A stretch of 11,627 bases of DNA from Oscillospiraceae bacterium (GCA_017523995.1 JAFWUX010000049.1:1-11627); one strand, 5' to 3'. Shown: positions 1 to 6,660, counted from the stretch's first letter. Notes: generated by a model from the sequence alone, not told the origin. Numbers and translations: made by a program.

Positions 1-91
1 CGCAGAAAGTCAAAAACAGCCGCGGATTCCGCCGCGAAATGGTCAGAATCTCCAAAATATGCGGAATCCCTGCCGTTACGCGAAAAAATGC

Positions 92-120
92 TTGACAAAA
101 CTGCCGTTTTGTGGTATGAT
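92..120 (+). promoter_or_regulatory. Sigma-A promoter of the rpmG-secE-nusG-rplK-rplA operon
   Basis: TTGACA (92-97) and TATGAT (115-120) are separated by exactly 17 bp, and TGG directly before the -10 makes it an extended -10 promoter. Transcription should start near 127, giving a leader of roughly 160 nt before rpmG. It is the only strong promoter seen between position 1 and the terminator after rplA. Confidence 0.85.
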
Positions 121-284
121 TATTTTACCTCTTTGCGGAGGTGCTTTTGTTGTGCCCGCATTCCGGCGGATGCTATCGTGCTTCGGCATCCCGCGGATGC
201 CCCGGAAAGAGGGAGGCAAACTTTCTTCCGCAGCCTTGCCCTGCGGCGCGGCAAGCGGAAAATTTCATACAGGAGGTGCCGACC
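121..284 (+). promoter_or_regulatory. Structured 5' leader of the rpmG operon
   Basis: This non-coding leader can form four consecutive stem-loops: ACCTC/GAGGT (127-131 with 138-142), GCATTC/GGATGC with one wobble (158-163 with 168-173), GGCATCC/GGATGCC (185-191 with 195-201), and a bulged 11-bp stem (226-230 with 256-260, plus 235-240 with 250-255). Hairpins two and three share the same arm sequence, so GGATGC at 168-173 can pair instead with GCATCC at 186-191, which would destroy both. Such mutually exclusive pairing is typical of regulatory leaders, but no known riboswitch or T-box motif is recognisable. The AGGAGGTG ribosome binding site (271-278) lies outside the stems. Longer open frames crossing this stretch look like chance. 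Confidence 0.5.
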
Positions 285-434
285 ATGCGTGTCAAGATTA
301 CACTTGCTTGCACAGAGTGCAAAAACAGAAACTATGTTTCCAAGAAGAACAAGAAGAATGACCCCGACAGAATCGAAATGATGAAGCACTGCAGACACTG
401 CAACAAGCATACGCTGCATAAGGAAACCAAGTAA
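285..434 (+). CDS. rpmG: 50S ribosomal protein L33, zinc-ribbon form
   Basis: A 49-residue protein of the usual L33 length, located in the large ribosomal subunit near the E site. It has the conserved [12 protein letters not shown] opening and two CxxC pairs (C9/C12 and C36/C39) that bind zinc in the C+ type of L33. The ATG at 285 is chosen because AGGAGGTG ends 6 nt before it and the family always starts with this peptide; an in-frame upstream extension has no homology-like features. It is the first gene of the operon, 57 bp ahead of secE. This rpmG-secE-nusG order is standard in Firmicutes. Bacteria with a cysteine-free L33 paralogue often control the pair by zinc, but no Zur-like operator was recognised here. 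Confidence 0.96.
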   Translation: MRVKITLACTECKNRNYVSKKNKKNDPDRIEMMKHCRHCNKHTLHKETK

Positions 435-491
435 GAATCCCGACCGACGTTCCGCAGCGTCCTGCTGACAGGAACAGAAAGGAACAAACCT

Positions 492-755
492 ATGGCGAAG
501 GACAAGGAGGTCGCTGCCGCCGAAAAGGAAAAAAAGGCAGCGAAGAACAAGGAATCGTCCAAGAACGGCGGGATTTCCAAGTGGTTCAAGGATCTGAAGC
601 TTGAGCTGAAAAAGGTCGTCTGGCCGGACAAGAAAACGGTGGTCAACAACAGCATCGTCGTTTTCGCAGCAATGCTCGCATTCGCCGCTTATACCTTCCT
701 GCTGGACAAGGGCTTCCTTTGGCTCTTCCAGTTCGCGATCAGCGGCAAAAAGTAA
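492..755 (+). CDS. secE: Preprotein translocase subunit SecE
   Basis: SecE clamps the SecY channel in the cytoplasmic membrane and is essential for Sec-dependent export. The 87-residue protein has a long lysine- and glutamate-rich cytosolic N-terminus (1-30), the conserved amphipathic segment with ELKKVVWPDKKTVV (38-51), and one hydrophobic span at about 53-71 followed by a short hydrophobic tail. This is the compact single-span form usual in Gram-positives, compared with three spans in E. coli. An AAAGGA sequence at 477-482 precedes the ATG. It lies between rpmG and nusG, as in most Firmicutes. Confidence 0.95.
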   Translation: MAKDKEVAAAEKEKKAAKNKESSKNGGISKWFKDLKLELKKVVWPDKKTVVNNSIVVFAAMLAFAAYTFLLDKGFLWLFQFAISGKK

Positions 756-813
756 GATGATGCGAGGCTGCACACAGGCAGTGCGCAATATTGAGTGAAG
801 GCAGGGAATTGTG

Positions 814-1353
814 ATGAATGAGAATAATACCCAGAAACCAGAGTGGTATGTGATTCATACCTATTCCGGCTACGAAAACAAGGTTGCGCAGAGCATTGTC
901 AAAAAGGCCGAGAATCAGCAGCTCACCGATAAGATCCTTGAGGTGCAGATCCCGACTGAGCAGGTGCGCGAGATCACGGACGGCAAGGAAAAGGAGATCA
1001 CCAGAAAGATCTTCCCCGGCTACGTGCTCGTGCGGATGATTCACAATGACGAGGTCGCTTATCTGATCCGCTCGATCCGCGGCGTCACAGGCTTCCTCGG
1101 AGCAGAGCCCAATCACCCGATCCCGCTGACACCCAACGAGATCGCTGCAATGGGCGTCGATCTCGGCGAGACCGTCGAGATCAATCTCAGCGTCGGTGAT
1201 CCCGTCCGGATCGTCGGCACTGCGATGGACGGCTTTACCGGTGTTGTCCAGAGCATCGACATCGAAGCAGGCACCTGCATGGTGCTCGTCTCCATGTTCG
1301 GTCAGGAAACACCGACCCAGTTCGCGCTCACCGATGTGGCGCGCGATAACTGA
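814..1353 (+). CDS. nusG: Transcription elongation/antitermination factor NusG
   Basis: NusG binds RNA polymerase and links it to ribosomes or Rho. The N-terminal NGN domain (about 9-115) shows EWYVIHTYSGYENKV, IPTEQVREI, KIFPGYVLVRM and IRGVTGFLG. The C-terminal KOW domain (about 125-175) shows VGDPVRIV, DGFTGVVQSID and MFGQETPTQ. At 179 residues it has the normal length. The ATG at 814 is preferred over the adjacent in-frame GTG at 811, because the AGGGA element at 803-807 is 6 nt from the ATG but only 3 nt from the GTG. The 104-bp gap to rplK carries a putative L1-binding structure. Confidence 0.96.
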   Translation: MNENNTQKPEWYVIHTYSGYENKVAQSIVKKAENQQLTDKILEVQIPTEQVREITDGKEKEITRKIFPGYVLVRMIHNDEVAYLIRSIRGVTGFLGAEPNHPIPLTPNEIAAMGVDLGETVEINLSVGDPVRIVGTAMDGFTGVVQSIDIEAGTCMVLVSMFGQETPTQFALTDVARDN

Positions 1354-1373
1354 GAACGCCGTCAGCATTTGCA

Positions 1374-1436
1374 GACAGCGGAAACCGCTGTCGTGGGAGA
1401 GATAGCCTGAAATACGGTTATCCCGCCATACACCAC
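1374..1436 (+). promoter_or_regulatory. Putative ribosomal protein L1 autoregulatory site upstream of rplK
   Basis: A perfect 8-bp hairpin (1374-1381 with 1385-1392, loop AAA) is followed at once by GTGGGAG (1393-1399). GTGG can pair with CCAC at 1433-1436, enclosing an inner hairpin (1401-1407 with 1416-1422, one G-U). GTGGGAG ... ATA-CCAC resembles the 23S rRNA helix 76 region that binds L1. In E. coli, L1 represses the L11-L1 mRNA by binding a leader mimic of that rRNA site. The role here is inferred from this resemblance and from the position just ahead of the rplK ribosome binding site at 1444-1449. Confidence 0.6.
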
Positions 1437-1458
1437 ATTATTTGGAGGTAAAATTACC

Positions 1459-1884
1459 ATGGCACAGAAAGTAGTTGGCTTTATTAAGCTTCAGATCGCC
1501 GCAGGCAAGGCAACTCCTGCTCCGCCTGTCGGTCCGGCGCTCGGTCAGCACGGCGTGAACATCATGGGCTTCTGCAAGGAGTTCAATGAGCGCACCAAGA
1601 ACGATGCCGGCATGATCATTCCGGTCATCATCACCGTTTATGCAGACCGTTCCTTCACCTTTATCACGAAGACTCCGCCCGCAGCTGTCCTCATTAAGAA
1701 GGCCTGCGGTATCGAGAAGGCTTCCGGCGTTCCGAACAAGAACAAGGTCGCAACCATCACCAAGGAGCAGATCCAGAAGATCGCTGAGACCAAGATGCCT
1801 GACCTGAATGCAGCTTCCCTCGAGGCAGCTATGAGCATGATCGCAGGTACTGCCCGCTCCATGGGCGTTGTCGTCGCCGACTGA
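1459..1884 (+). CDS. rplK: 50S ribosomal protein L11
   Basis: L11 forms the base of the GTPase-associated stalk with 23S rRNA helices 43/44 and takes part in factor binding and the stringent response. The 141-residue product is full length. The N-terminal domain carries the proline-rich [24 protein letters not shown] signature, and the C-terminal RNA-binding domain includes [12 protein letters not shown] and the family ending [16 protein letters not shown] at 1444-1449 lies 9 nt before the ATG. It is coupled with rplA in the classic L11-L1 pair. Confidence 0.98.
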   Translation: MAQKVVGFIKLQIAAGKATPAPPVGPALGQHGVNIMGFCKEFNERTKNDAGMIIPVIITVYADRSFTFITKTPPAAVLIKKACGIEKASGVPNKNKVATITKEQIQKIAETKMPDLNAASLEAAMSMIAGTARSMGVVVAD

Positions 1885-1898
1885 GTCCGGTACTCCCC

Positions 1899-1945
1899 GT
1901 GGGAGGATTTTTCCGTCAGCCGGAGTCCAGACTCCGGCATACCAC
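1899..1945 (+). promoter_or_regulatory. Second putative L1-binding site, between rplK and rplA
   Basis: GTGGGAGG (1899-1906) can close with CCAC (1942-1945) around a perfect 8-bp inner hairpin (1919-1926 with 1931-1938, loop CCAG). AUACCAC at the 3' side matches the other strand of the 23S rRNA helix 76 base. The layout repeats that found upstream of rplK, although the inner hairpin sequences are unrelated. It ends 11 nt before the AAAGGAG ribosome binding site of rplA (1957-1963), so bound L1 could block its own translation. The hairpin lacks a U-run and is therefore not an obvious terminator. Confidence 0.55.
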
Positions 1946-1973
1946 AGATTGATGATAAAGGAGTTTTTCATAA

Positions 1974-2669
1974 ATGAAACACGGTAAGAAATATGTCGAA
2001 AGCGCAAAGGTGCTTGATAAGGCAAAGCTCTATGAGCCGAATGATGCTCTGAGCACTGTTTGCCAGCTCGCAAAGGCAAAGTTTGACGAGACCGTTGAGG
2101 CACACATCCGCCTCGGCGTTGACTCCCGTCACGCAGACCAGCAGGTCCGCGGTGCAGTCGTTCTGCCGAACGGCACCGGTAAGACCGTCCGCGCACTCGT
2201 CTTCTGCAAGGAGGACAAGTACGAGGCTGCCAAGGCTGCAGGCGCTGACTATGTCGGCGGTCTGGATCTCGTCGAGAAGATCCAGAAGGAAAACTGGATG
2301 GACTTCGATGTTGTCATCGCTTCTCCGGATATGATGGGCGTCGTCGGCCGTCTCGGTAAGGTCCTCGGTCCGCGTGGCCTCATGCCGAACCCGAAGGCCG
2401 GTACCGTTTCTCCGGACGTCGCAAAGGCTGTCCAGGAAGCAAAGGCCGGTAAGATCGAGTACCGTCTCGACAAGTCCAACATCATTCACTGCCCGATCGG
2501 CAAGGTTTCCTTCGGCGCTGAGAAGCTCGAGGAGAACTTCAACACCCTGCTTGAGGCAGTCGTGAAGGCAAAGCCGGCAGCAGCAAAGGGTACTTACCTG
2601 CGCTCTGTTACCGTCGCTTCTACCATGGGCGTCGGTGTTCCGGTCCTCACCACCAAGTTCGGTGTGTAA
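1974..2669 (+). CDS. rplA: 50S ribosomal protein L1
   Basis: L1 binds the mobile 23S rRNA stalk at the E site and is the translational repressor of the L11-L1 operon in E. coli. The 231-residue protein has the normal length and carries the family signatures [34 protein letters not shown] near the N-terminus and [21 protein letters not shown] in the middle domain. A strong AAAGGAG lies 10 nt before the ATG. A hairpin terminator begins 11 bp after the stop, making this the last gene of the operon. Confidence 0.98.
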   Translation: MKHGKKYVESAKVLDKAKLYEPNDALSTVCQLAKAKFDETVEAHIRLGVDSRHADQQVRGAVVLPNGTGKTVRALVFCKEDKYEAAKAAGADYVGGLDLVEKIQKENWMDFDVVIASPDMMGVVGRLGKVLGPRGLMPNPKAGTVSPDVAKAVQEAKAGKIEYRLDKSNIIHCPIGKVSFGAEKLEENFNTLLEAVVKAKPAAAKGTYLRSVTVASTMGVGVPVLTTKFGV

Positions 2670-2680
2670 TTTGTGATCAT

Positions 2681-2730
2681 AAAGCGGAAAAGGGAACGGC
2701 TGATGCCGTTTCCCTTCCGATCCGCTTTTT
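2681..2730 (+). terminator. Rho-independent terminator of the ribosomal operon
   Basis: The inner stem AGGGAACGGC (2691-2700) pairs with 2705-2715 apart from one bulged T, with loop TGAT. An outer AAAGCGG/CCGCTTT stem (2681-2687 with 2722-2728) ends in a run of T. It lies directly behind the rplA stop codon and ahead of the tRNA promoter. Confidence 0.88.
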
Positions 2731-2742
2731 CTTCGCAGACAC

Positions 2743-2771
2743 TTGACAAAAATGCGATTCTATGGTATAAT
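2743..2771 (+). promoter_or_regulatory. Promoter of the tRNA-Lys gene
   Basis: A consensus TTGACA (2743-2748) and TATAAT (2766-2771) are separated by 17 bp, with TGG making an extended -10. The tRNA begins 14 bp after the -10 box, so the transcript needs only a very short 5' trim. Its spacer shares GATTCTATG with the rightward promoter of the mobile element at 6696-6724. Confidence 0.9.
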
Positions 2772-2785
2772 ATCTAAGTTGCTAT

Positions 2786-2858
2786 GAGAAATTAGCTCAG
2801 TTGGCAGAGCATCTCCCTTTTAAGGAGAGGGTCGAGGGTTCGAGCCCCTCATTTCTCA
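2786..2858 (+). tRNA. tRNA-Lys (anticodon UUU)
   Basis: A complete 73-nt cloverleaf can be drawn. Acceptor GAGAAAT (2786-2792) pairs with ATTTCTC (2851-2857), with discriminator A at 2858. D stem GCTC/GAGC is at 2795-2798 with 2807-2810. Anticodon stem TCTCC/GGAGA has loop CTTTTAA, placing TTT at 2819-2821. T stem GAGGG/CCCTC (2834-2838 with 2846-2850) has loop TTCGAGC. CCA is not encoded; CT follows. The 3' half of tRNA genes is a classic tyrosine-integrase target, and an integrase gene lies about 1.6 kb downstream, so this tRNA is the probable attachment locus. Confidence 0.96.
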
Positions 2859-2874
2859 CTCATGAATATTTCGT

Positions 2875-2915
2875 AAATACGCCACTTTTCAAAACACGAG
2901 AAGCGGCGTATTTCC
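2875..2915 (+). terminator. Hairpin behind tRNA-Lys, probable terminator
   Basis: AAATACGCC (2875-2883) pairs perfectly with GGCGTATTT (2905-2913). Inside it, CTTTTC (2885-2890) pairs with GAGAAG (2898-2903) with one G-U, giving a long 15-bp stem with one mismatch. The ascending TATTT arm serves as a short U-rich end, and the mirrored AAATA makes it usable from either strand. It sits 16 bp after the tRNA. Confidence 0.65.
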
Positions 2916-2929
2916 TTTGGACACTGTTT

Positions 2930-2950
2930 GAGGGCTCTATGAGGGCTCTA
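2930..2950. repeat. Tandem GAGGGCTCTA direct repeats, possible integrase arm sites
   Basis: GAGGGCTCTA occurs at 2930-2939 and again at 2941-2950, an 11-bp periodicity of about one helix turn. The pair lies between the tRNA gene and the first terminator repeat, where the arm-type binding sites of a tyrosine integrase with an N-terminal arm-binding domain would be expected. No protein binding can be shown from sequence alone. Confidence 0.45.
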
Positions 2951-2963
2951 CGCGAAAAATTTT

Positions 2964-3012
2964 GAGGGATTCGCCGCCTTGGGTGAATCCCTCATTTTTG
3001 CGTTATTTTGCT
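2964..3012. repeat. Left copy of a 48/49-bp terminator repeat, with fossil integrase 3' end
   Basis: This stretch matches 4461-4508 with three mismatches and one single-base gap. It is a hairpin (GAGGGATTC with GAATCCCTC) with T-rich flanks on both sides, so it can terminate the SUKH gene on the minus strand. Read on the minus strand, its start AGCAAAATAACGC equals the last two codons, stop and following bases of the integrase gene. The left copy therefore contains a remnant of an integrase 3' end, not only a generic terminator. Confidence 0.8.
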
Positions 3013-3021
3013 GTAAAGGAA

Positions 3022-4365
3022 TTACAGCCCCTTTATTCTTTCCAGATTGTTCTGAATCGTCTGATCATCCCGATAATGCTCCTTCATCCACCGGAATGCA
3101 TCCATGATGACGGGTTCTCTCAGCTTTGCACGATCCGCGCCCTGCATGGCATTGAAGGCGACACGGTAAACACTGCTGTGCATCAGTTCAGCAATTTCAG
3201 TCTGATATTGTGATACATCCGGGCATTCACAGATCACATAAGCGGCAGTGCCGCGGCATTCATCCGGATTCTGTCCGGACTTTGCATAAGAGATCAGATC
3301 CTTTGCGCTTCTGCACGGACATTTTCCCAAAAAGAAAAGCAGTCTTTCAGCGCAAGGTTCTTCACCGCGTCCGGCAATTGCAGGAATCGGTCTTTCAGAA
3401 ATCTCAGGTGAATACAAGATCTCAAGCGCTCTTTGATAGTATTTGTCTTTGCTTTCGTCCGGAATGGATCTGCACATCAGAATGACTTTTTCAGGATGAT
3501 CTCCATAAAATCTTTCGTCGAACATGGCAAGCCCTGTGGCTTTATCTGAATGCAAAATCAGATAAATGAGCGATGCAATTATCGAATCATCCGGATTTCG
3601 GATTAAGCGACTGATCGTATCAGAAGAAAGTTGGCGGAACCGATCCAGTGAAGATAATATATCAAGGCGCTCTTCTCTACGGGATTCCGGTTCAAGATCG
3701 GCTGCTTTTTCATATGCTGCAATCAGTTCTTCCTCTGTGCCAAGGCGGTAATAGCCGTACCACGATATTTTGTTTTTTGCAGCAATCTCCCTGAAATAAC
3801 CGAGATACCATTCTTCAAATGTCATGTGTGTCGGCTTGGGTTCGTGTTTCCAAATCTCACTCCATTCAATGTTGAAGATTTTTCCGTTTGCAGAGCCGCT
3901 GCACATCATCATAGATTCATACGTGCAGCCCTGGTCGCAGATCATGACAGCATTGGCCATGCACTTTTCAAGAAGTAAATCGTAGGCAGCATCGTCCTCC
4001 GCCTCATCCATCAGGCGATTCATCTCACTCCACTTTTCCGGCGTCAGAGAATCATCGATAAACGTCTCATCTTTACCGGTTACCGGTTCAGGCATTTCCC
4101 ATACATCAACAAATGTGTTCAGTATTTTGTCTAAAGGATAGAGTCCGTAATACGGTCCTGCTCCGCCGTTCCCAAGTTCTGTCAGGACACGGACATAGTT
4201 CTCCGGCAGTTTCAGATGATGCTCCTGCTCAAAGGCACGGACTTCCTTCAAATCAATCGGTGGAGCAAACTGATATTTGTTTTTTGATGCTCCGAACACC
4301 TGATAATTCGGGTCAGCCTTTTTCGCCTGTTCGATCCAATACTTTACTTCCTCAATAAAATCCAC
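3022..4365 (-). CDS. SUKH-1 (SMI1/KNR4-like) domain protein, possible immunity cargo
   Basis: The 447-residue protein begins with a region that looks like an SMI1/KNR4 (SUKH) domain: PPIDLKEVRAFEQEHHLKLPENYVRVLTELGNGGAGPYYGLYPL at 35-78, continuing to roughly 190. The rest is mostly helical without a recognised signature and could be a repeat-type scaffold. SUKH proteins are best known as immunity proteins against contact-dependent and polymorphic toxins, but no toxin gene is adjacent here, so the role is inferred. No signal peptide or membrane span is seen. The start is GTG at 4365, supported by AAAGGAGG (plus 4374-4381) 8 nt upstream. It has its own promoter, is flanked by terminator repeats and is more AT-rich than the operon to its left, which fits a monocistronic cargo gene. 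Confidence 0.75.
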   Translation of the reverse strand: MDFIEEVKYWIEQAKKADPNYQVFGASKNKYQFAPPIDLKEVRAFEQEHHLKLPENYVRVLTELGNGGAGPYYGLYPLDKILNTFVDVWEMPEPVTGKDETFIDDSLTPEKWSEMNRLMDEAEDDAAYDLLLEKCMANAVMICDQGCTYESMMMCSGSANGKIFNIEWSEIWKHEPKPTHMTFEEWYLGYFREIAAKNKISWYGYYRLGTEEELIAAYEKAADLEPESRREERLDILSSLDRFRQLSSDTISRLIRNPDDSIIASLIYLILHSDKATGLAMFDERFYGDHPEKVILMCRSIPDESKDKYYQRALEILYSPEISERPIPAIAGRGEEPCAERLLFFLGKCPCRSAKDLISYAKSGQNPDECRGTAAYVICECPDVSQYQTEIAELMHSSVYRVAFNAMQGADRAKLREPVIMDAFRWMKEHYRDDQTIQNNLERIKGL

Positions 4366-4398
4366 CTGAAACGCCTCCTTTGAACGGATGATAGGAAA

Positions 4399-4427
4399 AT
4401 TATAGCACGGAAGAGAAGAAAAGTCAA
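4399..4427 (-). promoter_or_regulatory. Promoter of the SUKH-domain gene
   Basis: On the minus strand, TTGACT (plus 4422-4427) and a perfect TATAAT (plus 4399-4404) are 17 bp apart, with TGC in front of the -10 forming an extended -10. The -10 ends 33 bp before the GTG start. The gene thus appears to be expressed independently of the element's integrase and repressor. Confidence 0.82.
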
Positions 4428-4460
4428 TAAAAGGGGCGTAATCGCGCCATGCAAAAAAGC

Positions 4461-4508
4461 GAGGGATTCACCGGTTTGGGTGAATCCCTCTTTTTGCGTT
4501 ATTTTGCT
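4461..4508. repeat. Right copy of the terminator repeat; terminator of the integrase gene
   Basis: GAGGGATTCACC (4461-4472) pairs with GGTGAATCCCTC (4479-4490) around GGTTTG, flanked by AAAAAA on the left and TTTTT on the right, so it can work in both directions. It overlaps the end of the integrase gene (stop at 4499-4501). It is the near-identical partner of 2964-3012, and the two copies bracket the SUKH gene with its promoter and little else. Confidence 0.85.
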
Positions 4509-5731
4509 TTTTTCAGAGTTTCATCGGATGCTTCATCGGGCTTCTTGTGCTGCGAAATGAGCAGGGCTTGCAATGCGTTCGCAGCTTCCGTGTCCGCGTC
4601 CTTGACCGCATGGAGATAGCGCTGCGTCGTTGTGAGGCTGCTGTGACCGAGCCGCGACTTCACCTGCTGGAGATTCACGCCGGAGTAGATGAGCAGTGTC
4701 GCCGATGTGTGGCGCAGACAGTGGAACTTGCGGATTTTGAAGCCGTTTCGCTTCAAAAACTTCTTGAACTGCTTGGACGGTGTCTGAACGTGCATCTCTG
4801 TGCCGTCCCATTGCGTGAACATCCAATCCTCATTGTGCCACGCTGTACCAAGTTCCTCTGCGATATGCTGTTTTTCCCCTTTCAGAAGCTGAATCAGAGC
4901 GGATACCTCCGGTGTGACCGATACGATGCGGACGTCGTAGTCCTTCGGCGGTTTGGTTGCGGTCGGTTTGCCACGGAGCTTGTATGCGGACCGCTGGAAG
5001 AGAACCTTGTGATTCTCGCAGTCGGCATCAGAGAATTTCAGTGCGACCAGTTCGCCGAGCCGAGCGCCGGAGATGATCGCAAGCTGAATGCAGACCTGGA
5101 ATTGCAGCGGCTCGTTCTGCAAGGCTTCGACAATCGCCGAGGCTTCCTGCTTGCTGAAAATCTCAACTTCCGGCTGTACGACTTTTGGCAGCGTCAGCTT
5201 TTTTGCATCTGCCGGACTGCTTGCGATGATACCAAGCTTGACCGCCTGCCGCATGATGCTTTGCAGGCAGACTAGTTTCCGCTTCACAGTTGCTGCGGAG
5301 GGCAGCTTTCCGTTCGGCTTCGGTGTTTCTGCAAGCATCTGCACAAATCGCTGCACATGGACGGGCTTGATCTCTGACAGCTTCATGTGACCAAGCGCCG
5401 GGATGATCAGCTTGTCGATATAGTCGCCGTATGCTTCGAGGGTACGAGGAGCAAGGCTGTTTTTCACAAGATTGAGATACAATCCGCAGAACTTTGACAG
5501 CTTCATGTCCTGCTCTGCGCTGACCTCGCCCTGCTGGCAGCGATTCTCAAAGTCTACGGCAAACTTCTGTAATTCCTTCTGAATGCGCTTTTCCGTCCAA
5601 CCATCCGGCACTTTCCATGTTGTTTCAAAAGGTTTCAGCTTCTCGCCGGTATCGGAATAGCCGCGATAGACGCGGATTCGGTAGGAAACGACTTTGCCCT
5701 GCTTGTTTTTTCGCGGTTCGATTCGTGCCAT
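4499..5731 (-). CDS. Tyrosine recombinase/integrase
   Basis: Catalyses site-specific integration and excision, most likely at the neighbouring tRNA-Lys. The 410-residue protein has the usual three-part layout: N-terminal arm-binding domain of AP2-like type (about 1-65, YRIRVYRGYSDTGEK), SAM-like core-binding domain (about 76-170), and catalytic domain (about 190-395). Catalytic residues visible are R224 in SGARLGE, H337 and R340 in HCLRHTSA, H363 in RLGHSS, and Y372 in TTQRYLHAV. The ATG at 5731 is chosen because AGGAGGG (plus 5738-5744) lies 6 nt upstream; an in-frame extension to 5797 lacks such a site. It follows the repressor gene by 66 bp on the same strand and is probably co-transcribed with it. 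The gene looks complete. Confidence 0.95.
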   Translation of the reverse strand: MARIEPRKNKQGKVVSYRIRVYRGYSDTGEKLKPFETTWKVPDGWTEKRIQKELQKFAVDFENRCQQGEVSAEQDMKLSKFCGLYLNLVKNSLAPRTLEAYGDYIDKLIIPALGHMKLSEIKPVHVQRFVQMLAETPKPNGKLPSAATVKRKLVCLQSIMRQAVKLGIIASSPADAKKLTLPKVVQPEVEIFSKQEASAIVEALQNEPLQFQVCIQLAIISGARLGELVALKFSDADCENHKVLFQRSAYKLRGKPTATKPPKDYDVRIVSVTPEVSALIQLLKGEKQHIAEELGTAWHNEDWMFTQWDGTEMHVQTPSKQFKKFLKRNGFKIRKFHCLRHTSATLLIYSGVNLQQVKSRLGHSSLTTTQRYLHAVKDADTEAANALQALLISQHKKPDEASDETLKKAK

Positions 5732-5797
5732 GTTCAGCCCTCCTGTTACAATCCGTAATATCCGGTGCGCAGCCATGACTTGGGAATGTCCTTCCAA

Positions 5798-6598
5798 TCA
5801 CGCCTGCTCTGATTCCTCTTTCTGATCGGACAGTTTCCTGAAATACACAAAATTCTCAAACAGTTCTGTCTTCACCTTGCGCATGAATGCATCAACATCC
5901 TGCATTGCCGTATCCCACATATTATCAGCTCGGTACAGCTGAAATTCTGCGTATTGGCGACATTTCTGCTCAAAATCCCTTGCGGTTTCGACTGTAATCT
6001 TCTCAGGCTTTTGCAGTTGTTCCTGACAGCGATCCAGTACAATCTCTTTATAGTAGGCATTGAATTTCAGCAGTTCCGCTTTGAAACCGAGCATTTCTGC
6101 CTCGGAGTAATCATTCAAATCATTCGATAGAATGCTTTCGGGCAGATCTATACCATTCTCCTGATTGTACTGTTTTAATATCCGCAGGCGATCATTGTAG
6201 CGCGCCATCAGCTGATTTTGTGCGTTCATAATGTTGAGCAATAATTCAGCGGGAACGATCCGCAAAACATAGTCCAGCAGTTCTTCAAAGCCATGAATGG
6301 TTTCATCGGTCTGCAATGCAAGCAAATGCTCAACAGAAATCGGCGTCAGCCCTAATGCCGCGGCTGCATTATAAAGATCATTATTCGGTGATGGCTCATC
6401 ATTGAGCCCCAGAAGATAATCAGCGGACACATGAAAATAGCGTGCCAAGGCTTCGACGACCTCAAGATCAGGTTTGCGCTTTCCGCTTTCGTAGCGTCCG
6501 AGGCTCTGCTGTGTCGTGCCGATACCTTCCGCAACCTCGCGCTGTGATTTACTTCCGCGCAACTCACGAATGCGCTCTGAGAACAGTTTTAAGTCCAT
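5798..6598 (-). CDS. Xre-family HTH transcriptional repressor
   Basis: A 266-residue probable master regulator of the element. The HTH_3/Cro-C1-type domain spans about 5-63, with SQREVAEGIGTTQQSLGRYESGKRKPD as the helix-turn-helix and ARYFHVSADYLLG closing the domain. Residues 70-260 are helix-rich and charged, of unknown fold; there is no LexA/S24 self-cleavage peptidase domain, and no ImmA-type protease gene is nearby, so the induction signal is unclear. AAAGGAGGAG (plus 6605-6614) precedes the ATG by 6 nt. It is divergent from the xis-rep-mob module and lies next to two operator-like repeats, the classic arrangement of a repressor controlling itself and a rightward lytic-like promoter. Confidence 0.88.
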   Translation of the reverse strand: MDLKLFSERIRELRGSKSQREVAEGIGTTQQSLGRYESGKRKPDLEVVEALARYFHVSADYLLGLNDEPSPNNDLYNAAAALGLTPISVEHLLALQTDETIHGFEELLDYVLRIVPAELLLNIMNAQNQLMARYNDRLRILKQYNQENGIDLPESILSNDLNDYSEAEMLGFKAELLKFNAYYKEIVLDRCQEQLQKPEKITVETARDFEQKCRQYAEFQLYRADNMWDTAMQDVDAFMRKVKTELFENFVYFRKLSDQKEESEQA

Positions 6599-6624
6599 AT
6601 GCTGCTCCTCCTTTAGGAAAATTT

Positions 6625-6660
6625 TTTCCGGATTCGGAAGAATATTTCCGGATTCGGAAA
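6625..6660. promoter_or_regulatory. Twin operator-like sites for the Xre repressor
   Basis: TTTCCGGATTCGGAA occurs identically at 6625-6639 and 6645-6659. Each copy is an inverted repeat TTCCG-GATT-CGGAA. The centres are 20 bp apart, about two helical turns, so two dimers would bind on the same DNA face. They lie in the repressor leader and 36 bp upstream of the rightward -35, so direct autoregulation is likely and control of the rightward promoter is possible. Binding by the adjacent Xre protein is inferred from position. Confidence 0.78.

Noticed and set aside
3..95. Open plus-strand frame entering from the left edge and ending in TGA at 93-95
   Set aside because: It ends inside the -35 of the operon promoter, and other forward frames are also open here, so openness is weak evidence. 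The peptide matched no family I recognise. It could be the tail of a real upstream gene, but this cannot be supported.
120..788. 222-residue minus-strand open frame across the rpmG-secE region
   Set aside because: It lies antisense to two certain genes and has an arginine/leucine-rich shadow composition with no ribosome binding site support.
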